Assembly: GCA_038106145.1 (NCBI GenBank)
Contig: JAYODD010000004.1
Location: 1 to 64,000, forward strand
Length of the DNA: 64,000 nt
Source: JBFJKD01 sp038106145
GTDB lineage: Bacteria; Pseudomonadota; Gammaproteobacteria; Pseudomonadales; Porticoccaceae
Reading direction: 5' to 3'
Shown in pieces: positions 40,791 to 48,216 of the stretch (positions are counted from its first letter, which is position 1; each line of letters opens with the position of its first letter). The translations under genes were made by a program, and so were the position numbers. The notes under the pieces are model-generated. The model made no database searches. It saw only the letters and a list, made by a program, of their open reading frames with translations, and was not told the DNA's origin.

Positions 40791-40824
40791 GGCACATAAC
40801 CGCGACTAGTCGGTTTATGTTGCC
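40791..40824. repeat. 34-bp imperfect palindrome centred on ACTAGT
   Basis: GGCACATAACCGCGACTAG is mirrored by TCGGTTTATGTTGCC with a few mismatches, making a long inverted repeat. It belongs to the same family as the 40587 and 40620 copies. It could be an operator or a transcript hairpin. Confidence 0.55.
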
Positions 40825-41073
40825 AAAATTAACGCCTTCGTCCGACCCGTAACTTATTGAATTAACAGGCAATAAGTCTAGTTGTCTACATAAGAGCAGG
40901 GATAACCAGCCAAAGCTACTAATTAATATATTTAGATAAACTGTTCAAATACACAGCGTTTTGGGAAAAGATGTTAATCTGAATAACATTTTATTGGCTA
41001 TAAATACCGCTTTCAGTGCCCCAAGCGGGTAACAGTTTTTGCTCTGCACCAACTCCAACCGCCCCCACTCAGG

Positions 41074-42282
41074 TCAACTCAACCGCCTGTCTTTAAACCC
41101 ATACCAGGCAAGCACAGCGGCCAACAAACACAGCAGCGTTGCGAGGTTAAATACCAGCGTGGCGCCCGAACCCCAAAGTACACCCGCCAGATAGGAACCG
41201 GCCGCCCCGCCGACGCCGAAACTGACTGCGCCGTACAGGGCTTGTCCGCTGCCCTGGGTGTCGGCTTTGAATAGCCGCCGAATGGTGTCGATGGCGGCGG
41301 CGTGAAAGGTGCCAAAACTAAATGCATGCAAACACTGTGCGGCTATCAGCAACCACAACCAGTCTGCGCCGTTGCCAATGGCGGCCCAACGCAGTGCCGC
41401 CAGTAACAGACTGGCGATCAAGATAGCGCGCACGCCAAAGGTGATTAACAGGCGGTGCATAAAAATAAAGATAATGACTTCCGCCACGACCCCTACCGAC
41501 CACAGCAGTCCGATGGTGGAGCGGCTATAGCCTAACGCTTCCATGTAAATGCTGAAAAAGCTGTAGTAGGCGCCGTGGGCCATTTGCATCAGCACCCCGG
41601 CGGCAAGAAAGGCCAGCACCGCGGGCTGGCGGGTGGCCTGCCACAGGGTTTGCCGGTGGGGTTCGTGTGTTTTTTTCGGCGGTTGCGGAATAGACAGACT
41701 GCTACAGAAGATGCCCGCCAGCAGGGTCAGGCCAACCAGGGGAAAGATACCGATACCCCACTGCTCAAAGGCGTAGCCCGCACTGATCACGGCGATAATA
41801 AAGCCCACCGATCCCCACACTCGCAACCGACTGTAGCGCTCGGGAAAATCCGCCAGAAAATCCAGGGTGACTACTTCCTGCTGGGGCAGTACGGCGTTCC
41901 AGAAAAAGCTGTAGCCGGTGATCACCAGCAACAGCCACCAGAAACTGCTGCCGAACACCACGCCGAGAAAACAGATCAGGCCCAGCAGCGACCCGAGACG
42001 AATGATTTCCAGCCGCCGCCCGGTGACATCCGCCAGCCAGCTCCACAGGTTGGGGGCCACAATTTTGGTGGCCATGGGGACGGCCAGTAACAGCCCGATT
42101 TGATCCGGGGAAAAGCCTTCGCCCTGCAAATACAGCGGCCAATAGGGATACAGCGCCCCGAGCAAGGCAAAATAGAAAAAATAGAACCCGGACAACCGCC
42201 AGTAGGGAACCGGTGGGGGTGGCACCTTAGAATGTGGCACCTGTGGCGCCGGGGCTGTCAGCGGGCGGTGCGGCTCATTCAA
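41074..42282 (-). CDS. MFS transporter, 3-phenylpropionate-permease-like (HcaT type)
   Basis: A 402-residue twelve-helix permease. The N-terminal pattern YWRLSGFYFFYFALLGALY and PYWPLYLQGEGFSP, with GLLLAVPMATKIVAPNLW, fits the PPP/HcaT family. Middle and end helices include SRLRVWGSVGFIIAVISAG and GQALYGAVSFGVGGAAG. The substrate is uncertain, although aromatic acids or nucleosides are carried by relatives. The nominal start is a TTG immediately after the aroC stop; GTG 42240 or GTG 42225 would give a start closer to the first helix. It is translated just behind aroC. Confidence 0.83.
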   Translation of the reverse strand: MNEPHRPLTAPAPQVPHSKVPPPPVPYWRLSGFYFFYFALLGALYPYWPLYLQGEGFSPDQIGLLLAVPMATKIVAPNLWSWLADVTGRRLEIIRLGSLLGLICFLGVVFGSSFWWLLLVITGYSFFWNAVLPQQEVVTLDFLADFPERYSRLRVWGSVGFIIAVISAGYAFEQWGIGIFPLVGLTLLAGIFCSSLSIPQPPKKTHEPHRQTLWQATRQPAVLAFLAAGVLMQMAHGAYYSFFSIYMEALGYSRSTIGLLWSVGVVAEVIIFIFMHRLLITFGVRAILIASLLLAALRWAAIGNGADWLWLLIAAQCLHAFSFGTFHAAAIDTIRRLFKADTQGSGQALYGAVSFGVGGAAGSYLAGVLWGSGATLVFNLATLLCLLAAVLAWYGFKDRRLS

Positions 42283-43386
42283 TTACCCGGCGACCTCGGG
42301 GGGAATGGGCGGCAGACCGGAGTTCACGCCGCTGTTTTGTGCGCGATGACGCAGGGCGTGATCCATCAGCACCAGGGCCAGCATGGCTTCGGCTATGGGT
42401 GTGGCGCGGATGCCAACACAGGGATCGTGGCGGCCGGTGGTGGCCACTTCCACCTCATTACCACTGGTGTCGATGGACTGCCCCGGAAGGCGAATGCTGG
42501 AGGTTGGTTTAAGGGCCATGCTGGCGACAATGGTCTGGCCGCTGGAAATACCCCCCAGCACGCCACCGGCATTGTTGGACAGAAATCCTGCGGGGGTCAT
42601 GGCGTCGCGATGCTCGCTGCCTTTTTTGGTCACGCAGGCAAAGCCGTCGCCGATTTCCACCCCCTTAACGGCGTTGATACCCATCAGCGCGCTGGCGATA
42701 TCCGCATCCAGGCGGCTAAATACCGGCTCGCCCCAGCCCGGCGGCACCCCTTCGGCCACCACCACAATTTTGGCCCCAATGGAGTTACCCTCTTTGCTTA
42801 ACTGCTGCATAAAGGCTTCCATCTCTGGCACTTTGTCCGGGTCTGGGCAGAAAAACGGGTTGTTGGCCACTTCGTTCCAGTCGACGCGCTCAATGGCGAT
42901 TGGCCCCAGCTGACTCAGGTAGCCGCGCACCTCGACACCGAAATGTTCGCGCAGGTATTTTTTGGCGATACCACCGGCCGCCACGCGCATGGTGGTTTCT
43001 CGCGCGGACGCCCGCCCGCCACCGCGATAGTCCCGCGCGCCGTATTTCTGGAAGTAGGTGTAGTCGGCGTGATCCGGGCGAAACAGGTCTTTGATGGCGC
43101 TATAATCTTTGGAGCGCTGATCGGTATTTTCAATCAACAGGCCGATGGGGGTGCCGGTGGTTTTCCCGTCGAATACGCCGGACAGAATTTTGACCTGATC
43201 GTCCTCGCGGCGCTGGGTGGTGTAGCGGGACTGGCCGGGTTTGCGGCGGTCAAGATCGTGCTGCAGGTCGGCCTCGTTTAATTCCAGACCGGGCGGGCAA
43301 CCGTCCACCACGCAGCCCAGCGCCGGGCCGTGGCTTTCGCCAAAGCTGGTGACCGTAAATAGTTTACCGAAGGTGTTGCCGGACAC
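42283..43386 (-). CDS. aroC: Chorismate synthase
   Basis: A 367-residue chorismate synthase, which makes chorismate from EPSP with reduced FMN in the last shikimate step. The three signatures are present: GESHGPALGCVVDGCPPG, then GGGRASARETTMRVAAGGIA, and RHDPCVGIRATPIAEAM. The start is GTG 43386 with AGGAG nine bases upstream. The stop immediately precedes the MFS start codon. prmB lies 148 bases upstream on the same strand. Confidence 0.96.
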   Translation of the reverse strand: MSGNTFGKLFTVTSFGESHGPALGCVVDGCPPGLELNEADLQHDLDRRKPGQSRYTTQRREDDQVKILSGVFDGKTTGTPIGLLIENTDQRSKDYSAIKDLFRPDHADYTYFQKYGARDYRGGGRASARETTMRVAAGGIAKKYLREHFGVEVRGYLSQLGPIAIERVDWNEVANNPFFCPDPDKVPEMEAFMQQLSKEGNSIGAKIVVVAEGVPPGWGEPVFSRLDADIASALMGINAVKGVEIGDGFACVTKKGSEHRDAMTPAGFLSNNAGGVLGGISSGQTIVASMALKPTSSIRLPGQSIDTSGNEVEVATTGRHDPCVGIRATPIAEAMLALVLMDHALRHRAQNSGVNSGLPPIPPEVAG

Positions 43387-43534
43387 TGGTTATTCTCCTC
43401 TGCTCACTGTTGCTCGCGTCCCCGGTGGTGTGCGCATTATACGGCGCGGGAACCCTGAGTTCAGGCCTTTTTACGGTTTGTTCGGCGCGGCTGGCCGGGA
43501 ACGGGTTGTGCGAATCAGCGCCGATAAGCGACGG

Positions 43535-44452
43535 CTATAATCCACTGCCGATCAACTGCTCGCGGGTAATGGCAAACACCCCGTGGCCGCCCCGTGCAAA
43601 TTCCAGCCAGGTAAACGGCACTGTGGGGTAGGCCTGTTGCAACGCGGGCCAGCTATTGCCGACTTCCACGATCAGCACGCCCTCTTCGCCCAGATAGTTT
43701 GTCGCAGCCTGCAACAGACGCCGGGTGAAGTCCAGACCATCGTCGCCGGAGGCCAATGCGAGCACCGGCTCGCGACGAAATTCCACCGGCAGCGCTGCCA
43801 TATCCTCGGCGTTCACGTAGGGTGGATTGACTACGATCAGGTCGTAACTGCCGCTCAGGTTGGCAAACAAATCCGATTCGATCACAGTCACCCGCTCTTC
43901 CAGGCGGTGTTTGGCCACGTTGGCGCGGGCGACAGCCAACGCCTCTGGCGATATATCGCTGAGTTCCACCTGTGCTTGCGGAAAATACCAGGCACAGGCG
44001 ATGCCAATGCAACCACTGCCGGTACACATATCCAGAATGCGTTGCGGCGCGCCGCTGAGCCAGGGATGAAAGCCCTGTTCGATCAACTCGCCAATCGGTG
44101 AGCGGGGTATCAGCACCCGTGGGTCGACTGTAAATTCCAGCCCGGCAAACCAGGCTTTACCGGTCAGGTAAGGGGCCGGCTGGGGGTCGTTGACCCGTTG
44201 CAACAACAACGTTACCACCGCTTTCTTTTCATCATCGGTGAGTCGCGCATCCAGCACCCGGGCGTCGCTGTCCAGGGGTAGATGCAGGGCGTGCATCACC
44301 AGCATCACCGCTTCGTCCCAGGCGTTATCGGTGCCGTGGCCGAAATGTAATCCGGCCTCGCCAAAGCGACTGGCGCCCCAACGAATATAATCCCGCACGT
44401 TGTGCAACTGCGCGTACAGGTGCGCGAATTCCCGCTTTAATGATTTTTCCAT
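43535..44452 (-). CDS. prmB: Ribosomal protein uL3 glutamine methyltransferase PrmB
   Basis: A 305-residue N5-glutamine methyltransferase that modifies ribosomal protein L3. AdoMet motif I is ILDMCTGSGCIGIACAW, and the catalytic NPPY is in LIVVNPPYVNAEDM, which binds the glutamine amide. The N-terminal helical domain includes IRWGASRFGEAGLHFGHGTD, which is typical of PrmB rather than PrmC. aroC lies downstream, a gene order common in Pseudomonas relatives. Confidence 0.94.
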   Translation of the reverse strand: MEKSLKREFAHLYAQLHNVRDYIRWGASRFGEAGLHFGHGTDNAWDEAVMLVMHALHLPLDSDARVLDARLTDDEKKAVVTLLLQRVNDPQPAPYLTGKAWFAGLEFTVDPRVLIPRSPIGELIEQGFHPWLSGAPQRILDMCTGSGCIGIACAWYFPQAQVELSDISPEALAVARANVAKHRLEERVTVIESDLFANLSGSYDLIVVNPPYVNAEDMAALPVEFRREPVLALASGDDGLDFTRRLLQAATNYLGEEGVLIVEVGNSWPALQQAYPTVPFTWLEFARGGHGVFAITREQLIGSGL

Positions 44453-44617
44453 CGGTCATGTTCCCGGAGACAGGCATATTGTACAGAACTGTCGCATACA
44501 GTGGTGGTGCGGGACGTAGTGGCGGCAGAAGGTTATCGCCGCCGGACGGCCTGCGCTAAAAGCGCGGAAAGGATTGTGCAGCGCGGACAGTTGCGTGGAT
44601 TAAATACCTGTTGCCGG

Positions 44618-44623
44618 TATAAT
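44618..44623 (+). promoter_or_regulatory. Candidate -10 box of folE
   Basis: A perfect TATAAT lies 34 bases before the folE start. The best -35 at 16 bases spacing is the weak TGGATT, so expression may be modest or activator-dependent. Confidence 0.5.
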
Positions 44624-44657
44624 TCACCGTTGAGACTTACCCAGTGGAATTACCCCT

Positions 44658-45203
44658 ATGGACCTGACCAAAGCGTACGCAGCGATTATTGAAGGCATCG
44701 GCGAGGACCTGACGCGACCGGGACTGGTGGACACACCCGCCCGCGCCGCCAAAGCCTTTGAATTTCTCACCGAGGGCTACAACCGCACCATCGACGAGGT
44801 GGTGAACGACGCCCTGTTCCCCAGCGATTCCAACGAAATGGTGATCGTCAAGGATATCGAGCTGTACTCCCTGTGCGAACACCATCTGCTGCCGTTCGTG
44901 GGCAAGTGTCATGTCGCCTATATTCCCAAGGGCAAAGTCCTGGGTCTGTCGAAAATTGCCCGCGTGGTGGATATGTACGCCCGCCGCTTGCAGATTCAGG
45001 AAAATCTGGCTACGCAGATTGCCAGGACTATCGAGGACGTGACCGGCGCCCAGGGGGTGGCGGTGATTATTGAAGCGCAACACATGTGCATGATGATGCG
45101 CGGCGTGGAGAAACAAAACTCGATAATGAAAACCTCGGCGATGCTGGGGGTGTTTCGCAACAACCAACCCACCCGCAATGAATTTTTAGCGCTGATACGC
45201 TAA
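44658..45203 (+). CDS. folE: GTP cyclohydrolase I
   Basis: A 181-residue GTP cyclohydrolase I, converting GTP to 7,8-dihydroneopterin triphosphate at the start of folate and pterin synthesis. The zinc and active-site stretch LYSLCEHHLLPFVGKCHVAY is complete, followed by VLGLSKIARVVDMYARRLQI and QGVAVIIEAQHMCMMMRGV. It is read alone, divergent from prmB and convergent with the hydrolase gene. The start ATG 44658 has GGA ten bases upstream. The pterin-dehydratase-like gene at 5181 is not linked to it. Confidence 0.95.
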   Translation: MDLTKAYAAIIEGIGEDLTRPGLVDTPARAAKAFEFLTEGYNRTIDEVVNDALFPSDSNEMVIVKDIELYSLCEHHLLPFVGKCHVAYIPKGKVLGLSKIARVVDMYARRLQIQENLATQIARTIEDVTGAQGVAVIIEAQHMCMMMRGVEKQNSIMKTSAMLGVFRNNQPTRNEFLALIR

Positions 45204-45220
45204 CGCAAATTCCGCGGTCG

Positions 45221-46090
45221 TTATGGCTGTTTGGCAAAAAAACCAGACAGTCGTTCCGCGACCAGCCCGGCGGATTCTTCCATATGAAAGTGGTGACCGC
45301 CCGCGATTATTTCACTCGTCAGGTTTTTTAGTCTTTTTTCCATGCCGTAAAACCGCTGCAATCGTCCCTGGTGGGCCAGCAGCAGCAATACCGGACAGTT
45401 AATCCGGGTGACAAAGGCCTCTACCATATCCTCGGTCAGTTTTACTTCGGACGGAATCTTTAGTTTTTGATCGCTGCGCCAGCGAAAACCCCCTGTCACC
45501 GACTCGATCGCGCGCCCCACAATCAGGTGCGCCGCCGCTGGCGTCAAGGGGCTTTCGCCACGGGTGCGCGCCGCTTCGGCCTGCGCAATCGTCGCGTAGA
45601 TTTTGCCGGACCGCGCCAGCACTTTCGACCGCTTGTCTACGGCTTTGGCCAGCTGCAATGGGGCTTCCGAAGCCGTCATGGTTTGCGGTACAAAACTGTC
45701 GAGCAGCGCAAGGTGGGAAATGCGCTGTGGAAATGCGCCGGCAGTCAGGGTGCAAATCATGCCGCCACGGGAATGCCCGAGTAAGGCAAACCGTTCCCAG
45801 CCGAGCTGGTTGGCGACGGCGTGAATATCGCCGACATCCTGCCAGATATTGTAGGTGCCGTGAGCGGCGCGGTGACTACTCAGACCATGGCCCGCCAAAT
45901 CTACCGCCACCAGGCGCACGCCCTTCACTAACGGCCCCACCACCGCGAAACTGGCGGCATTGTCGAGCCAGCCGTGGGTGGCAAGCACCGGTGTGCCGTC
46001 CGGGTCGCCCCACTCGCAGGCGGCAATATCGATGCCATCGTGGTGAAACACATGCGCTTTTGGCGCGCCGCTGATTTTGCTGGCAGTCAC
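45221..46090 (-). CDS. Alpha/beta hydrolase
   Basis: A 289-residue alpha/beta-hydrolase-fold protein. Start GTG 46090 forms a GTGA overlap with the sixA stop, which I prefer to an upstream in-frame start that overlaps sixA by 90 bases. Visible motifs are the oxyanion strand VLATHGWLDNAASF, the nucleophile elbow LLGHSRGGMI (serine) and a late histidine in AGGHHFHMEES. The lid region is helical. Substrate class (ester, lactone, epoxide or haloalkane) cannot be assigned. It is co-transcribed with sixA and the DUF4389 gene. Confidence 0.85.
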   Translation of the reverse strand: MTASKISGAPKAHVFHHDGIDIAACEWGDPDGTPVLATHGWLDNAASFAVVGPLVKGVRLVAVDLAGHGLSSHRAAHGTYNIWQDVGDIHAVANQLGWERFALLGHSRGGMICTLTAGAFPQRISHLALLDSFVPQTMTASEAPLQLAKAVDKRSKVLARSGKIYATIAQAEAARTRGESPLTPAAAHLIVGRAIESVTGGFRWRSDQKLKIPSEVKLTEDMVEAFVTRINCPVLLLLAHQGRLQRFYGMEKRLKNLTSEIIAGGHHFHMEESAGLVAERLSGFFAKQP

Positions 46091-46575
46091 TGGTCGGGAC
46101 GCTCCATATAAAGTAGTTGCGCGCCGTTTTGTACGCAGGCGGTAACGTCGAGCGCGGCCAGGCATCCCGTGTCCATCCACGCGGTTTGCGTTTGTCCGGT
46201 TAACCAGGCGACAAACTGGCTTACCAGGGGTTGATGGCTAACCAGCAAAATACTTTGCTCAGGGCCATCGCCCTGACCACTAATGTCTACGTCTATGGTA
46301 TTCAGTAAGCGGCTGATCGCCACCGGATTGCCGGCGGGAGTGAGGGTATCGCTAATCACCAGTTCACCGGTGTAATTTAATGCCCTCGCCACCACCGCGC
46401 CGGTTTCCCGAGCGCGCCGCAGAGGGCTGGTGATAACCACCGATACGGCGCCAAGATCCCCGTGCCGCGCCGTAACCACCCGCTCCACCTGTTCGCGCCC
46501 GTGCGACGTTAAGGGCCGCACCCGGTCAGTGGCCGCGGGACCCGCCTCGCCGTGGCGCAGAATGTACAGTCTCAT
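46087..46575 (-). CDS. sixA: Phosphohistidine phosphatase SixA
   Basis: A 162-residue histidine phosphatase. The RHG motif is at the very start (LYILRHGEAGPAATDRVRPL) and the second catalytic histidine is in ILLVSHQPLVSQF. In E. coli SixA dephosphorylates His phosphodonors of the ArcB or PTSNtr systems. The gene lies between a DUF4389 gene (12 bases upstream) and the alpha/beta hydrolase (overlapping). Confidence 0.92.
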   Translation of the reverse strand: MRLYILRHGEAGPAATDRVRPLTSHGREQVERVVTARHGDLGAVSVVITSPLRRARETGAVVARALNYTGELVISDTLTPAGNPVAISRLLNTIDVDISGQGDGPEQSILLVSHQPLVSQFVAWLTGQTQTAWMDTGCLAALDVTACVQNGAQLLYMERPDQ

Positions 46576-46587
46576 GGAGTTGGTGTA

Positions 46588-47016
46588 TCAGCGCGACGCC
46601 TTATCCCCATCACCCGGTTCTTCGACAAAGGCCGGGATATCGTCCGCACCGGTGGTTTTGCTCCGCCCCCCCGCGCGGCTGGTGCGGACAGATTCCCGAT
46701 TTTCATGTCCTCGTGCGGACGCCTCGGATAAATCCTCCACCTCCGGCCACTCGTCGAAAGGAAAGGGTTTTTGCTCGCTGTTGAAGGTTAAAAATAGATA
46801 CACCTGCAAACACCATTTGCTTAGCCCCTGCCCCAGACCGCGCAAATTTTCGTTATCGTTGGTGGTCATTAACACCAGTGCAAATTGCAGCACCACGATA
46901 ACCACAATCAGTAGCCATGCCACCTGGAGCAGCACGCCAAACAAAACCATGTAGAGCAATCTGATCCAGGTATCGAGATCAGCGAGATTGGTGTTGTTGC
47001 CGTCGTCGTTAGTCAT
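46588..47016 (-). CDS. DUF4389 domain membrane protein
   Basis: A 142-residue protein starting at ATG 47016, where GGAGG lies six bases upstream. The DUF4389 core is IRLLYMVLFGVLLQVAWLL, then VVLQFALVLMTTNDNENLRG, then YLFLTFNSEQKPFPFDEWPE. One long hydrophobic hairpin is likely in the inner membrane. The C-terminal ~50 residues are charged and probably disordered. No function is established. Confidence 0.82.
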   Translation of the reverse strand: MTNDDGNNTNLADLDTWIRLLYMVLFGVLLQVAWLLIVVIVVLQFALVLMTTNDNENLRGLGQGLSKWCLQVYLFLTFNSEQKPFPFDEWPEVEDLSEASARGHENRESVRTSRAGGRSKTTGADDIPAFVEEPGDGDKASR

Positions 47017-47109
47017 TGGCACCTCCGTCAATCATTATTTATCGTCCTGGAAGGGTTTGATTTTACACACCAGGAAGCATCGACATTGAAAAATTCAACG
47101 CCGTCGTGT

Positions 47110-48126
47110 TTACCCCACGCGAAACTCCACATCGTCGGTCTTTTCAGATTGCATCATGTTGTACAGCACCCGGGGAATGGATTTGTTGTTAAACATAACA
47201 TCGCACAACGCTGTTACCAGAGGCATATAGACCCCCATTTCATCGGCTTTTTGTTTGACGATGCGAGCGGTATTCACCCCTTCGGCAACCTGTCCCACGT
47301 CGGCGATCGCCTCTTCCAGGCTGCGCCCCTTGCCCAGCGCCTGCCCCACCCTGAAGTTACGACTCAGGGGTGAGGTGCAGGTGACAAACAGGTCGCCGAC
47401 GCCACTCAAACCCAGAAAGGTCATGGGGTTGGCGCCCAGGCGCGCGGCAAAACGGGTCATCTCCGCAAGGCTGCGGGTAATCAGCACACTCAAGGTATTC
47501 TGCCCAACGCCCATGGCGGAGGCCATGCCCGCCTCGATGCCGTAAATATTTTTTAAGGCCCCGGCCAGTTCAACGCCGTAGACATCGCTGTTGGAATACA
47601 CCCGAAAAAAAGGCGTAACCAGTAACTGCTGGACAATTTCGCACACGCCGGGATCGGCACTGGCAATCACGGTCGCGGTAATTTCGTTGGCCGCGACTTC
47701 CTGGGCAATGTTGGGACCACTGATGACACCAACGCGGGGCGAATTCATCTCTTCCGCGAGAATTTCACTCATCAGTTTGAAACTGCTACTTTCGATCCCC
47801 TTGGCCGTACTGATGGCGATGGTGTCGGCTGGCATCAGTGGCGCAACCCGTCGCGCCAGCTCGCGGAACGCTGCGCTGGGCACCGAGAAAAACACCAGAT
47901 TTGCACCGTCGAGTGCAACGGCGAGATCGCTGGTGATGCGCAAGCGCTCGTCGAGACGATAGCCGGGCAGGTAACGGGTGTTTTCCCGATTTTCGGTACA
48001 CTGGCGGGCGTGCTCGGCGTCGCGCATCCACAGTCGCGTCGGATGTCCGTTACCTGCCACCATATTGGCGATGGCCGTGCCAAAACTGCCACCGCCAAGC
48101 ACGGCAATCTGATTATTCTTTGTCAT
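47110..48126 (-). CDS. gpsA: Glycerol-3-phosphate dehydrogenase [NAD(P)+]
   Basis: A 338-residue GpsA that reduces dihydroxyacetone phosphate to sn-glycerol-3-phosphate for phospholipid synthesis. The nucleotide-binding start is IAVLGGGSFGTAIANMVA. The catalytic and substrate segments include TIAISTAKGIE, GVISGPNIAQEVA, and GVELAGALKNIYGIEAGM with the catalytic lysine; GLSGVGDLFVTCTSPLSRN follows. The length is as usual. It is transcribed on its own between htpG and the DUF4389 gene. Confidence 0.95.
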   Translation of the reverse strand: MTKNNQIAVLGGGSFGTAIANMVAGNGHPTRLWMRDAEHARQCTENRENTRYLPGYRLDERLRITSDLAVALDGANLVFFSVPSAAFRELARRVAPLMPADTIAISTAKGIESSSFKLMSEILAEEMNSPRVGVISGPNIAQEVAANEITATVIASADPGVCEIVQQLLVTPFFRVYSNSDVYGVELAGALKNIYGIEAGMASAMGVGQNTLSVLITRSLAEMTRFAARLGANPMTFLGLSGVGDLFVTCTSPLSRNFRVGQALGKGRSLEEAIADVGQVAEGVNTARIVKQKADEMGVYMPLVTALCDVMFNNKSIPRVLYNMMQSEKTDDVEFRVG

Positions 48127-48216
48127 AGGCGCATCGGTTGGGGGAAGTGCGCAATTATAGGGGGTTTATCACCCCGATGACCAACCCCATCTCGCTCACG
48201 CCCGCACTAGTCAGCG

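Larger units (their letters stand above)
40554..41073. other. 520-bp non-coding region rich in palindromic repeats
   Basis: No plausible gene is seen in either strand. The region holds at least four copies of a palindromic motif (GTCGG followed by TATGT), listed separately. A paired string AACGCCTGCGTCG (40761) and AACGCCTTCGTCC (40831) also occurs. From about 40840 to 41010 the sequence is very AT-rich. It may represent a decayed cassette or island junction. Confidence 0.5.

Noticed and set aside
42100..42801. A 233-codon frame opposite the MFS and aroC genes
   Set aside because: It is the GC-rich antisense shadow of aroC and the MFS gene, with low-complexity Gly/His composition.
46091..46180. 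Longer alpha/beta hydrolase starting inside sixA
   Set aside because: The extra residues are the shadow of sixA; the GTG at 46090 overlapping the sixA stop is the normal coupled arrangement.
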